Below are positions 7,247 through 14,431 of a stretch of DNA of 21,705 bases, one piece after another (positions within the stretch are counted from its first letter, which is position 1; each line of letters starts with the position of its first letter). The notes below the pieces were generated by a model that was not told where the DNA came from, did no database searches, and saw only the letters and a list, made by a program, of their open reading frames with translations. The stretch is from positions 1-21,705 of the forward strand of contig CAMWSA010000017.1 of assembly GCA_947176785.1 (NCBI GenBank), in the 5' to 3' direction. The translations under genes were made by a program, and so were the position numbers. The DNA is from an uncultured Lachnospiraceae bacterium. GTDB lineage: Bacteria; Bacillota; Clostridia; Lachnospirales; Lachnospiraceae.

Positions 7247-8263
7247 CTATTCGTCAAATACAAACAGGTTATCCAGCATCCTCATCACCCTAAAATTCCC
7301 TTTCATTTTCATGGCCCCCGACATAAACGCACTCTGAAAAGACATCCGGCCTGCTGTAATTTCATCTATTATCTCTGATGATGCCGTTATCTCCACCTCC
7401 GGGTCCTCCACGGCACCATAATAGCATTCCAGCTGCCCCCCATCCACCCGGATTACTAACGCTTCCTTTTTTTCTTCCAGGTTCAATGCATAGGAAGCCG
7501 CAAAACCTGGTTGGGGTTTAAATACCTGATGGAACCGCTGGACATAGGTATCCGGCGAGGTGTCATCCTTTTCGTTCAGCATATCCCGAAACATGCTGGC
7601 CAGTTCCTGAATATCCTCCTTCTGGCGCTGTACATAGCTGTCATCTGCCGCATAGCGGGACAGTTGCTCGGACTCCTGGGGCGTTAAATCCACGTTGGGA
7701 CTGATTGCCACCGTATTTTTTACGGCCTGGTTGCTGGCCGGGAAGCTCGGCGTCTTCTGGTTGACAGTCCGATACAGGTTCTCCGCTTTTTTCTCTATGA
7801 TTGTGGTATACTCCTGTTTCATCTCCAGCGTAAGGGTATTGGCTATATAACCGCAAATCCCGCTGCAAGGCAGCCCCCCCAGCACCTCCCAGGCAGTGGC
7901 AAGCTGCATCTTCCCCTCCCGCTCCCCATAGGTGGTGGACATTACCACAGGACACATATATAACCGGGCTATTTTTTCTTTATCACCATATAGCCAGCAG
8001 GAATCCAGAAACTGGTACATATAGCCGCCAATCCCATACCATTCCACTGTACTGGCCAGGATAATGCCATCCGCCTCCTTCAATGTCTGAGGCAATGTCG
8101 GAATTGCGTTCTTATTTTCATACAGATTGTACTGGGTAACATGTACCCGCAATTCCTCTAACACTTCCCGCATCTTATTTATTACATACAGGGTCGGATC
8201 ATCAATCAATCCCCTGCCGCCATAATAGATATTGATATTCACATTGCCCTCCATAACCCGCAT
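7247..8263 (-). CDS. flavodoxin-like FMN reductase fused to an SCP2 sterol-carrier domain
   Basis: A 338-aa two-domain protein. Residues 8-170 look like an NAD(P)H-dependent FMN reductase or flavodoxin fold: INIYYGGRG, the strand ADGIILASTVEWYGIGGYMY, and STTYGEREG near the third FMN loop. After a polar linker (about 170-235), the C-terminal 100 residues resemble an SCP2/sterol-carrier lipid-binding domain, ending in AFMSGAMKMKGNFRVMRML. The fusion suggests redox chemistry on a hydrophobic ligand, but no substrate can be named. It begins immediately after the rhomboid stop codon, so they form an operon. The start is uncertain: ATG 8263 has no Shine-Dalgarno, whereas a GTG at 8242 has GGAGGG four bases upstream. 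Confidence 0.75.
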   Translation of the reverse strand: MRVMEGNVNINIYYGGRGLIDDPTLYVINKMREVLEELRVHVTQYNLYENKNAIPTLPQTLKEADGIILASTVEWYGIGGYMYQFLDSCWLYGDKEKIARLYMCPVVMSTTYGEREGKMQLATAWEVLGGLPCSGICGYIANTLTLEMKQEYTTIIEKKAENLYRTVNQKTPSFPASNQAVKNTVAISPNVDLTPQESEQLSRYAADDSYVQRQKEDIQELASMFRDMLNEKDDTSPDTYVQRFHQVFKPQPGFAASYALNLEEKKEALVIRVDGGQLECYYGAVEDPEVEITASSEIIDEITAGRMSFQSAFMSGAMKMKGNFRVMRMLDNLFVFDE

Positions 8264-8863
8264 CTAACCGTTCTGTTTCAGATGCGTATATATCAATAAC
8301 AGTACACCCAGCACAAATCCCACCAGCAATCCGCCCACATGGGCAGGATTGTCCACATTTCCCCCGGCGAAACCGCTGTATAGGGACATACAGATCATCA
8401 GCACCACCCGCAGCGGTGTGACATTTTCCATCCGCCTTCGGGAAAAAAGCACCAGCGCCAGCAAAAGCCCATCCAAGCCAAAAATGGCACCGCTGGCCCC
8501 CAGGGATACTGCCCAGTCATCACTGACAATTTTGCCGGCCAGGGAGAATAGATTTCCCCCAATCCCTGCGATCAGATAGATCCCCGCAAAAGGGAGATGC
8601 CCAATCTCTTTCTCAATCATGGCTCCCATAAAAAGCAGTATGATCATGTTGCTGAACAGATGGCCGGAATCCGCATGTAAAAACATAGCCCAAAATATTC
8701 GGCCATATTCCCCATGTGCTATGATTTCAAACGCACTCAGACATCCTCTGCCATACAGAGTGTTGCCCGGCAGCTGGCATAAAAGGTATATCACTACATT
8801 GGCCGCCACCAGCATGGCACTTATAAAGGGAAGCGTCCTCAGTTTTCTAATATATCCATCCAT
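8264..8863 (-). CDS. rhomboid family intramembrane serine protease
   Basis: A 199-aa six-helix rhomboid. The catalytic Ser is in GASGAIFG (S124) and its His partner in DNPAHVGGLLVGF (H175); the oxyanion-side motif HADSGHLFSNM is intact. It should cleave membrane-spanning substrates within the bilayer. I start it at the ATG at 8863, which has GAGGG eight bases upstream and lies about 25 nt after a promoter-like sequence; the in-frame ATG at 8887 would be nearly leaderless. The next gene abuts its stop codon. Confidence 0.9.
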   Translation of the reverse strand: MDGYIRKLRTLPFISAMLVAANVVIYLLCQLPGNTLYGRGCLSAFEIIAHGEYGRIFWAMFLHADSGHLFSNMIILLFMGAMIEKEIGHLPFAGIYLIAGIGGNLFSLAGKIVSDDWAVSLGASGAIFGLDGLLLALVLFSRRRMENVTPLRVVLMICMSLYSGFAGGNVDNPAHVGGLLVGFVLGVLLLIYTHLKQNG

Positions 8864-8894
8864 AGAGATATCCCTCAGTTTGTCCATATAGAAA

Positions 8895-8924
8895 ACTGTA
8901 CCACTCTTTGCCCCTGTTCGTCAA
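8895..8924 (-). promoter_or_regulatory. probable promoter of the rhomboid/flavodoxin operon
   Basis: On minus: TTGACG (8924-8919), an 18-bp spacer, TACAGT (8900-8895). Start near 8888 leaves a leader of about 25 nt before the rhomboid ATG at 8863. It lies in the short gap after the FHA gene, marking the end of the Tad cluster. Confidence 0.5.
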
Positions 8925-8942
8925 CGAAAAAAGACGGAAAAC

Positions 8943-10148
8943 TTATTGAAATGTATATTCCACCTTGCCAAAGCGCAGTTCGTCGTCTTTTTCAAGACGC
9001 CGCTTCTCATAGGGCTGCATCCGAAGGCCGTTTTTATAAGTTCCGTTGGTTGAGTTCAAATCCTCCAGATAAATACGGCCTTCTTCCTCCAAAATTCTGG
9101 CATGGATACGGCTGACAGAGCGATCCTCCAGCACGTAATCAACCTCCCCTCGCTTTTTCCCTATCACAAATGGCAGCTTATCAATCCTCACCTCCAGTTC
9201 CCCATTGTCTCTGTATAGCCCCCGCGTCTGTATCTTCTGTTGTTCCTCCAGATATACGGTCCTGCCATATTCTTCTCCGTCCTCCTCCTCTTGGCCGTCC
9301 TCTTCCTTTGCATAGGTAATCTCCTCACTCACTGCTCCCAATGCCTGCATCCCCACCTGTCGACGCAAAATTTCCTGATATGATATATCCTCCGTTTTTC
9401 TTCGGCGGCCTCCCAAAAAAGCGAACAGTCCCTTTCGCCTGTCCGTATATTCCTGCTCCGGAACTTCTGCGGCTTTCTGCCGGGCTATGTATTCCTGGAC
9501 TGCTTGCTGCTTTGGCTCCTGTGACTCCACCGTTTGCTCCGTCACCGGCGTTCTCAGCCTTTGCTTTTCTCTTTTCTCCACTTCCTTGAAGTTTTCATAG
9601 ATCTGCCGGCTTAAACAGGCGTCGCCTGCTGATGTGTATTGCTCATACAGACCATATACAAACTCCACCAGCGCCTCGTCTTCATAATCTATATGCTCTA
9701 CCCAGAAATCCAGCAATTGCTTAAAGCCTGTATCCTTCTGACAATAGGGCACATACATAAAATAGAAATCCTTTCTCTCCAGATCCTGGTAAATATGCTC
9801 CGGACTCCAGATCACATTGCGGCCCTCCAACAGAAAGCGCCCCAGTTCCTGCTGCATCCGCTCCATTCCCCACAGAAATTCCCGCATCCACTCCCTGCCA
9901 AGGCTTCTTCCCTCAAACAGCTGTGCTATATTCTGTGTTGAAGAGATATCATAATATAAAAAGGCAGTTCCATCCATATACCGCAGGCTACAGGGCAACA
10001 GAAAACGAATGCCGCCCCGATTCAGGATGCAATACTGGTAGCGGTTCTCTCTGGGTTTTTCCTCCAGGGCTACCCGTTCATAATTGCAGTTCAGATTTCT
10101 CACGTATTCTGTTTCCAGTCCATTGTTCTGTATTTCCTCTTTTCCCAT
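8943..10148 (-). CDS. FHA-domain protein with DUF6382-like N-terminus
   Basis: A 401-aa soluble protein. Residues 1-180 resemble DUF6382 (recalled, not searched), an uncharacterised region found before FHA domains in Clostridia. Residues 195-310 are a charged linker rich in Glu, Gln and Arg with little predicted fold. Residues 325-401 are a forkhead-associated domain with its signature positions: FVIGKKRGEVDYVLEDRSVS, RIHARI, and LEDLNSTNGTYKNG, which bind phosphothreonine. It is the last gene of the Tad cluster. That position suggests control of pilus assembly by Ser/Thr phosphorylation, but no kinase is in the window. The ATG at 10148 has AGAGGAAA upstream, supplied by a copy of the two-hairpin repeat. 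Confidence 0.82.
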   Translation of the reverse strand: MGKEEIQNNGLETEYVRNLNCNYERVALEEKPRENRYQYCILNRGGIRFLLPCSLRYMDGTAFLYYDISSTQNIAQLFEGRSLGREWMREFLWGMERMQQELGRFLLEGRNVIWSPEHIYQDLERKDFYFMYVPYCQKDTGFKQLLDFWVEHIDYEDEALVEFVYGLYEQYTSAGDACLSRQIYENFKEVEKREKQRLRTPVTEQTVESQEPKQQAVQEYIARQKAAEVPEQEYTDRRKGLFAFLGGRRRKTEDISYQEILRRQVGMQALGAVSEEITYAKEEDGQEEEDGEEYGRTVYLEEQQKIQTRGLYRDNGELEVRIDKLPFVIGKKRGEVDYVLEDRSVSRIHARILEEEGRIYLEDLNSTNGTYKNGLRMQPYEKRRLEKDDELRFGKVEYTFQ

Positions 10149-10150
10149 TC

Positions 10151-10213
10151 TTTCCTCTTTTCTGTATATCGCAGGCCGGCCTGCGATATTTCACCAGTCT
10201 AAATATGAAATAT
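10151..10213. repeat. relative of the 74-bp two-hairpin unit, upstream of the FHA gene
   Basis: Starts TTTCCTCT like the tandem units at 10717-10938. It contains a loop-free perfect 24-bp palindrome (10166-10177 against 10178-10189, half-site ATATCGCAGGCC), then GATATTTCA (10185-10193) which can pair with TGAAATATC downstream. The order (SD-like end, GC palindrome, ...CCAGTC..., second hairpin) matches the tandem units. On minus its end supplies AGAGGAAA, the ribosome-binding site of the FHA gene. Confidence 0.6.
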
Positions 10214-10237
10214 CCGGCGTTGTCCCGTGACACAATC

Positions 10238-10714
10238 TCATTCTACATGGGATGGTGCCTCCTGCCAATGCTCCTTTTCCCCATCCTCCCATCCGGCCAG
10301 CATTCGTGCCAGCGCAGTTCTGTCCCAGTTGTACAGTCGGAATGACAGTTCCAGTCGGTGGGGGCCGCCTATATTGTTCAAACTGCCATACACCGGCATT
10401 CTGTACTCCCCTGCCGCCTCCAGCCGGATCTGCTGTCCCTGTATGGTGAAATAAGGAGCTTGCAGTTGTACCCACAGATACTGCCCCCTGTCCCATGCCG
10501 CTGTCAACTCCTGCAGATACTCCAGCTGTTGCTGCGGTGTCCCGGAGTGATTGCTGGCCTTGACTAACATGGATGCCATATCCTGCTCCAGAAGGCATCT
10601 GTCATACTGCACCAAAAGCACTGCCGTCAGAAAGAGATAGACGCCCAGGACCGCAGGCAGTACCAGTGCCGCCTCCACAGAAAGAAAGCCTCTGACATAT
10701 CTTTGTTTATTCAT
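10238..10714 (-). CDS. TadE-like pseudopilin
   Basis: A 158-aa minor pilin of the Tad system. A short basic leader (NKQRYVRG) precedes FLSVEAALVLPAVLG with Glu at +5 after the Gly, the pattern recognised by the Tad prepilin peptidase, and one hydrophobic helix follows. The remaining 120 residues form a hydrophilic extracytoplasmic domain without a recognisable motif. I start at the ATG at 10714, five bases after AGAGGA; an ATG at 10732 lacks such a site. Its leader is the end of a tandem 74-bp repeat array, separating it from the prepilin peptidase gene by 234 bp. Confidence 0.8.
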   Translation of the reverse strand: MNKQRYVRGFLSVEAALVLPAVLGVYLFLTAVLLVQYDRCLLEQDMASMLVKASNHSGTPQQQLEYLQELTAAWDRGQYLWVQLQAPYFTIQGQQIRLEAAGEYRMPVYGSLNNIGGPHRLELSFRLYNWDRTALARMLAGWEDGEKEHWQEAPSHVE

Positions 10715-10716
10715 AT

Positions 10717-10938
10717 TTTCCTCTGTCTGCATAACGCGGACTGCGCCCGTGTTATTGCGTCAATCAGTAATGGATGTGCAACATCCAAAATTTCCTCTGT
10801 CTGCATAACGCGGGATGTGCCCGCGTTATTGCGTCAATCAGTAATGGATGTGCAACATCCAAAATTTCCCTACCCGCATATCGCTGGCTTTGCCTGCGAT
10901 ATTGCTCCAATCAGTATTTGGAAGTTTTACTTCCAAAC
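10717..10938. repeat. three tandem 74-bp two-hairpin units
   Basis: Units begin at 10717, 10791 and 10865, exactly 74 bp apart. The first two are nearly identical; the third is diverged but keeps the layout. Each has a first hairpin (ATAACGCGG with CCGCGTTAT, or ATATCGC with GCGATAT) and a second one (GGATGT-GCA-ACATCC in units 1 and 2, TTTGGAAGT-TTT-ACTTCCAAA in unit 3). The arms of unit 3 differ from those of units 1 and 2 but still pair. On minus, units 1 and 2 end in CAGACAGAGGAAA, an SD-like sequence used by the TadE gene. There are no unique spacers, so this is not a CRISPR. Confidence 0.88.
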
Positions 10939-10948
10939 TTCCTGCCCC

Positions 10949-11392
10949 CTATATCAAAAGCCGCAGCAGTACTGTCACTGTGCCCATCCCCAAAAAAGGG
11001 ACAAAGGCAATTCGGGTACCCCTTTTTGCTTTTCCCGCCATCAGCAGAGCCACACTGACCAGGAAAATACCCAACAGAGCAGTTCCTAAGGCCAACAGAC
11101 AGTTTGACAAGCCCATGCCATTCCCCATTATAACCAGTTCCCAGCCGTCTCCCTGCCCCACCTGCTCCCTGGTGACCCTTGCCAGCAGCAGGACGGCAAT
11201 TCCCGGCAGCAATCCGGCTCCCAGGATGGCCCAGGAGTACGCCCCAAGCAGCCCCTTCCCCATAGCCCAGCCACAAGAGACCAGCACTCCCGCCGCAAGA
11301 GACCGCCCCGGTATGCGCTGCCTTTTGATATCAAACGCGCTGTGATAAGCCAACAAGACCGCAGTACACAGACAACCTGCCTGCTCCCACAT
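10949..11392 (-). CDS. A24-family prepilin peptidase (TadV/CpaA-like)
   Basis: A 147-aa membrane aspartyl protease that would cleave the leaders of Flp and the TadE-like pseudopilins. The two catalytic Asp are visible: D21 in AFDIKRQRIPG and D82 in the GxGD motif GQGDGWEL. Several hydrophobic helices fill the remainder, and there is no N-methyltransferase domain, as in CpaA/TadV. I start at the ATG at 11392, seven bases after AGGAGG; the upstream in-frame extension is unlike the family. It sits between two pseudopilin genes. Confidence 0.87.
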   Translation of the reverse strand: MWEQAGCLCTAVLLAYHSAFDIKRQRIPGRSLAAGVLVSCGWAMGKGLLGAYSWAILGAGLLPGIAVLLLARVTREQVGQGDGWELVIMGNGMGLSNCLLALGTALLGIFLVSVALLMAGKAKRGTRIAFVPFLGMGTVTVLLRLLI

Positions 11393-11598
11393 AAAATGTC
11401 CTCCTCTCTTTTTATACGTCCTTATAGGCGATTGCCAAACTCCCTTTCCAGGAACAGGGGATGGGCAATAGCGAGTATAGCACATATTCCGACATTCGCA
11501 GAGAATGCTTCGCAATTACCTATTTTCATCCTTCCGGCACTACTCTTGCCGGAAAATCCATCCAAAGAGTTGCCCCCACCATAGACATTGCGGGTTAT
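11393..11598. other. 206-bp gap inside the Tad cluster with hairpins
   Basis: No gene is supported. On minus the right end carries the prepilin peptidase ribosome-binding site. Inverted repeats include TTCCGGCA (11532-11539) with TGCCGGAA (11547-11554), and ATTGCC/GGCAAT around 11434-11470. No T-run follows on minus, so transcription may continue into the prepilin peptidase gene. Confidence 0.5.
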
Positions 11599-12567
11599 TT
11601 AATGAGATACCGCGCAGCGGCTGCATGGACGATACGGCATATTTTCCCGCCACACCACTGCGTGAACCCTCCTCAACAGGGACGGACAGCTTCTGACAGA
11701 GTGATAGCGGTTGCCCTCCTGCGTCAGATATACCGTTCCTTCCAGAGGCCGATCCACACATCGGCTGCAGGGGCGATAGCACTCCCCACCCGCATTGCGA
11801 AGCATCCACACCGTCTCGGGCCGTGCCTCGCAGACGCTCAGCTTCAGATGAGAACAGTCTCCCCGGCTGTGCCACACCTCCCCGTCCTCTGTCACATATA
11901 CATATGTAATCCTCTCTGCTTCTCCTTCTACGTCAAAGCCAGTCCACGCCCGCCCATAATATTTGCTGGACATGCGGAAATAGGGAAAGGGAAAGCAGGT
12001 AATCTGCGGGCACACCTGGTAGGTAAGTACGATGTTAATGCATTCGTCCTCTTCCAGATATTCAGAGGCAAGATAGTTAAGCCCCATATGTCCATAGGTC
12101 AAAGGGGAACTATCCAGATAGTCTATTCCCAGAAGCTGTCCAACCCTGCCATTAACATATAAATAAGATACCGCCAGATCGGTGACGGCGCTCCGGGAAT
12201 TATCCGGATCACCGTCCGGGTCCACGCCCGGTACAGAGTCTCTGTTTTCGGCAGCCCCATATACCACCAGTTCCCGTCCAGCCTGCCACAGCGCATATTC
12301 CAGTCTGCCATGCAGGCGCAGCATTTCCATGCAACTGCCCAGATGGAGAATAAACAGGATCAGCAGCGGCACCACTACCGCTGCCTCCACCGTCATACTT
12401 CCCCTGTTGCCGACCTCCTTTTCCCCGGGACAGGAGATCGGCAGATATATCTTCTCTATATATGGGTAAACAAGAAAGTTGTGTAGTAGGGAGTTGTGCA
12501 TGGGAGAAGGCAATATTATTAGATTTTTATATGATGCATTCGAAGTTTCCATCCATAGAGAAGACAT
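11599..12567 (-). CDS. TadE-like pseudopilin with two Cys/His modules
   Basis: A pilus-associated protein. Its pilin-type helix is GSMTVEAAVVVPLLILFILH (Gly then Glu at +5), followed by a domain of about 130 residues. The C-terminal 100 residues hold two copies of a module, Y-x-T-x2-G-x3-H-S-x3-C ... Y-R-P-C-S-R-C. In 322-aa numbering the Cys/His residues are H233, C238, C267, C270 and H289, C294, C315, C318, consistent with metal binding. The start is uncertain. ATG 12567 has AGGAGGTG close upstream but gives 57 residues before the pilin motif, unusually long; ATG 12396 gives a minimal leader but its AGGAGGT is 16 bases away and lies in a hairpin. It follows the DUF5702-like gene by 43 bp. 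Confidence 0.78.
   Translation of the reverse strand: MSSLWMETSNASYKNLIILPSPMHNSLLHNFLVYPYIEKIYLPISCPGEKEVGNRGSMTVEAAVVVPLLILFILHLGSCMEMLRLHGRLEYALWQAGRELVVYGAAENRDSVPGVDPDGDPDNSRSAVTDLAVSYLYVNGRVGQLLGIDYLDSSPLTYGHMGLNYLASEYLEEDECINIVLTYQVCPQITCFPFPYFRMSSKYYGRAWTGFDVEGEAERITYVYVTEDGEVWHSRGDCSHLKLSVCEARPETVWMLRNAGGECYRPCSRCVDRPLEGTVYLTQEGNRYHSVRSCPSLLRRVHAVVWRENMPYRPCSRCAVSH
12409..12442 (-). promoter_or_regulatory. hairpin enclosing an internal Shine-Dalgarno
   Basis: On minus GCCGATCTCC (12442-12433) pairs with GGAGGTCGGC (12418-12409), one U-G pair, 14-nt loop. The right arm contains AGGAGGT, 16 nt upstream of the ATG at 12396 that begins the pilin motif of the TadE-like gene. It may mask or expose an internal start, or may simply be coding sequence. 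Confidence 0.35.
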
Positions 12568-12610
12568 ATCCGCCCACCTCCTGTCTTGTCCTCTTTCCGC
12601 ATATGCGGCG

Positions 12611-14077
12611 CTAATATTTCTTCTCTCTCCTGATCGTAAAACTGTAGCCATAGCCGGACCGGATTACGGCTTCCGCTTCCAGCCTGTCTATACAGCCGTC
12701 TATGCGGAAACAGCCATTACCGGGTGTCCTGCGGATATCCATCTCCATCAGATCCATAAAGCGCATGGTCAGGAGCTCCGGTGGCTGTACGTATAGAAAT
12801 ATCCGCAGATAATCCTCATAGGACAGACCCGTCCCTTCCTTCTCTGCCGCTTCCCTCTGCGGAGTCCAGATATTTTCAAGAGAATAATACCAGTCCCCTT
12901 TCTTTTTCAACAGTTCCACCCTCCCTCCGTCAAGCAGTGTCTTTACGTCATACAGGCTTTCCAGGTAAGCCCATGTCAGGATCAGCGCTGTCTCAAACAC
13001 CGGCTGTAATTCCGGCTGCGCAATGACCCCGGACAAAACTGCCGCCGCCGTCTCCACCTCGGCTCTTTTTGCCTCATCCTGCAACAGATATACCACATTG
13101 GCAGCCTCCCGGATGCCGCAGAGCAGGTTGGCCGTTTGGCGCAGATTGTCTATGTCTTTGTCCTTACCACACAGCAGATATTCCACCTGGTATTGCAGCA
13201 GGCTGTCCTCTCTGCTTTTTCCATATCTGCCGGCACAACTCAGAAAATATTCCAACAGCAAGATATTGTCCGCCAAATCCAGCTGCTCTCCCTCTGGATA
13301 ATTGCCCCGGTTGACTTCACCCCTGGCAGATCGCCCGCTGATATACTGGCTTGTATCCGCAAAAGCCTCCGACAGCTGAGACGTATCCTCAACAACCCAC
13401 TTTAAAATACCCTCCCGTCGCAGTGACTGCACGGCTTCCGTCGGGTTCGGAATTTCTATCTTGATCCACTCATCTTCTCCGATCTGCCTTTCCACAGCAT
13501 TATACTCCTGCAGCTGCGAACTCACCTGATCCAAGCGTGCTTCCACATCCTCCTCCAAAAGCCCATATCCGTCCACCATCTCCATCCACTCCAGAAGCCT
13601 TTCCACCGTTTCCAGTCCCAGACGGCTTCGCATGCACTCTGCCGCCCGGCGCTGAAACACTCTCCCTCCCTCATCCGTCGCCAGGGATACCTTCAGCACC
13701 TGAACGTCCTGGAGTTCCATCCCCAGCAGGTCACGGTAGAGAAAAGGCAGGAAACCACAGTCTTCATAGGACAGGTTGCGAATCAGATATTCCGAAAGGT
13801 GCTGTTCGGTATTATGATAAGAAGGATACTCCGTCCCATAGGAGGTATCCACCATGAACAGACCGTAACGCTCCAGCAGTACCCGGTGGTATTCTGCCAG
13901 CACACTGTCCATTCCAATGTCCATCACACACTCTGTCTCAAAGGCAATGGTATGTCTTCTTACCCCCTCTATCAGCACCAGGCACAGAGAGATCATCACT
14001 GTCAGGGTCAGTGCCACATACACGGTCAAATATCCCGAAAACGCCCTGGCTTCCCTATCCTTTCTCTGCTCAGTCAT
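12611..14077 (-). CDS. DUF5702-like Tad-cluster protein (TadG-like position)
   Basis: A 488-aa protein with one N-terminal membrane helix (FSGYLTVYVALTLTVMISLC) and a long hydrophilic, largely helical domain. It resembles DUF5702 proteins that accompany Tad genes in Clostridia (recalled, not searched). The residue at +5 after the Gly of the helix is Tyr, not Glu, so processing by the prepilin peptidase is doubtful and it may stay membrane-anchored. The start at 14077 is seven bases after GAGGG; an ATG at 14083 is too close to it. It lies directly downstream of the Flp gene, where TadG or TadF-like components usually sit. Its role is inferred from position only. Confidence 0.7.
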   Translation of the reverse strand: MTEQRKDREARAFSGYLTVYVALTLTVMISLCLVLIEGVRRHTIAFETECVMDIGMDSVLAEYHRVLLERYGLFMVDTSYGTEYPSYHNTEQHLSEYLIRNLSYEDCGFLPFLYRDLLGMELQDVQVLKVSLATDEGGRVFQRRAAECMRSRLGLETVERLLEWMEMVDGYGLLEEDVEARLDQVSSQLQEYNAVERQIGEDEWIKIEIPNPTEAVQSLRREGILKWVVEDTSQLSEAFADTSQYISGRSARGEVNRGNYPEGEQLDLADNILLLEYFLSCAGRYGKSREDSLLQYQVEYLLCGKDKDIDNLRQTANLLCGIREAANVVYLLQDEAKRAEVETAAAVLSGVIAQPELQPVFETALILTWAYLESLYDVKTLLDGGRVELLKKKGDWYYSLENIWTPQREAAEKEGTGLSYEDYLRIFLYVQPPELLTMRFMDLMEMDIRRTPGNGCFRIDGCIDRLEAEAVIRSGYGYSFTIRREKKY

Positions 14078-14087
14078 AATCATGCCC

Positions 14088-14300
14088 TCAGACTTTGTTG
14101 GCCTGTTTGGTGATCTTGGAAAAGATGGATTCCACCAGTTCCGTAATTTGAGACTTAAAGATTATAACAATGCCCACCAGTACCACGATTATCAGTATGA
14201 CCTCCACCGTTCCCATACCAGCATTGTTCTCTGCCCAAAAATACTTCCAGCCGATTACTTTTTTCTCCACCCAGTTTCTTACTTTCTTCCATATTTGCAT
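14088..14300 (-). CDS. Flp-type IVb major pilin
   Basis: A 70-aa prepilin. A basic leader of 28 residues ends in Gly, then the mature start MGTVEVILIIVVLVGIVIIF, with Glu at +5 and a single hydrophobic helix forming the fibre core; the remaining 20 residues are polar. This is the pattern of Clostridial Flp1-like pilins, with a slightly long leader. The ATG has AAAGGAGA seven bases upstream. It is the likely major subunit made by this cluster. The gap before it (14301-14431) contains a structured element also found before fliS and flagellin. Confidence 0.9.
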   Translation of the reverse strand: MQIWKKVRNWVEKKVIGWKYFWAENNAGMGTVEVILIIVVLVGIVIIFKSQITELVESIFSKITKQANKV

Positions 14301-14320
14301 GCTAATCTCTCCTTTATTTT

Positions 14321-14418
14321 GAGTCCCGCAACCGCCCTTCCATTGTCTTTCCCTGTGGCATAAGCTCTGTCCGAAGCAAGGCCGGAGCTTATTCCCGGCA
14401 CTGTCCGGGCGATTGCTG
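14321..14418 (-). ncRNA. copy of the shared filament-gene leader element (Flp)
   Basis: Candidate structured RNA element, 98 nt. On minus, ATAAGCTC (14392-14385) pairs with GAGCTTAT (14367-14360). Between them lie GGCC and CGGACAG, with GGACAGAG running into the right arm. Plus-strand ends are GAGTCCCGCA and TGCTG, as in the copies at 20263-20360 and 21550-21648. A second hairpin CCCGG...CCGGG lies at about 14394-14409. It sits between tadC and flp on the transcript. Confidence 0.55.
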
Positions 14419-14431
14419 TTTTTTTATTTGG

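Noticed and set aside
10717..10938. Tandem repeats considered as a CRISPR array
   Set aside because: The units are contiguous at 74 bp with no unique spacers, and no cas genes are present.
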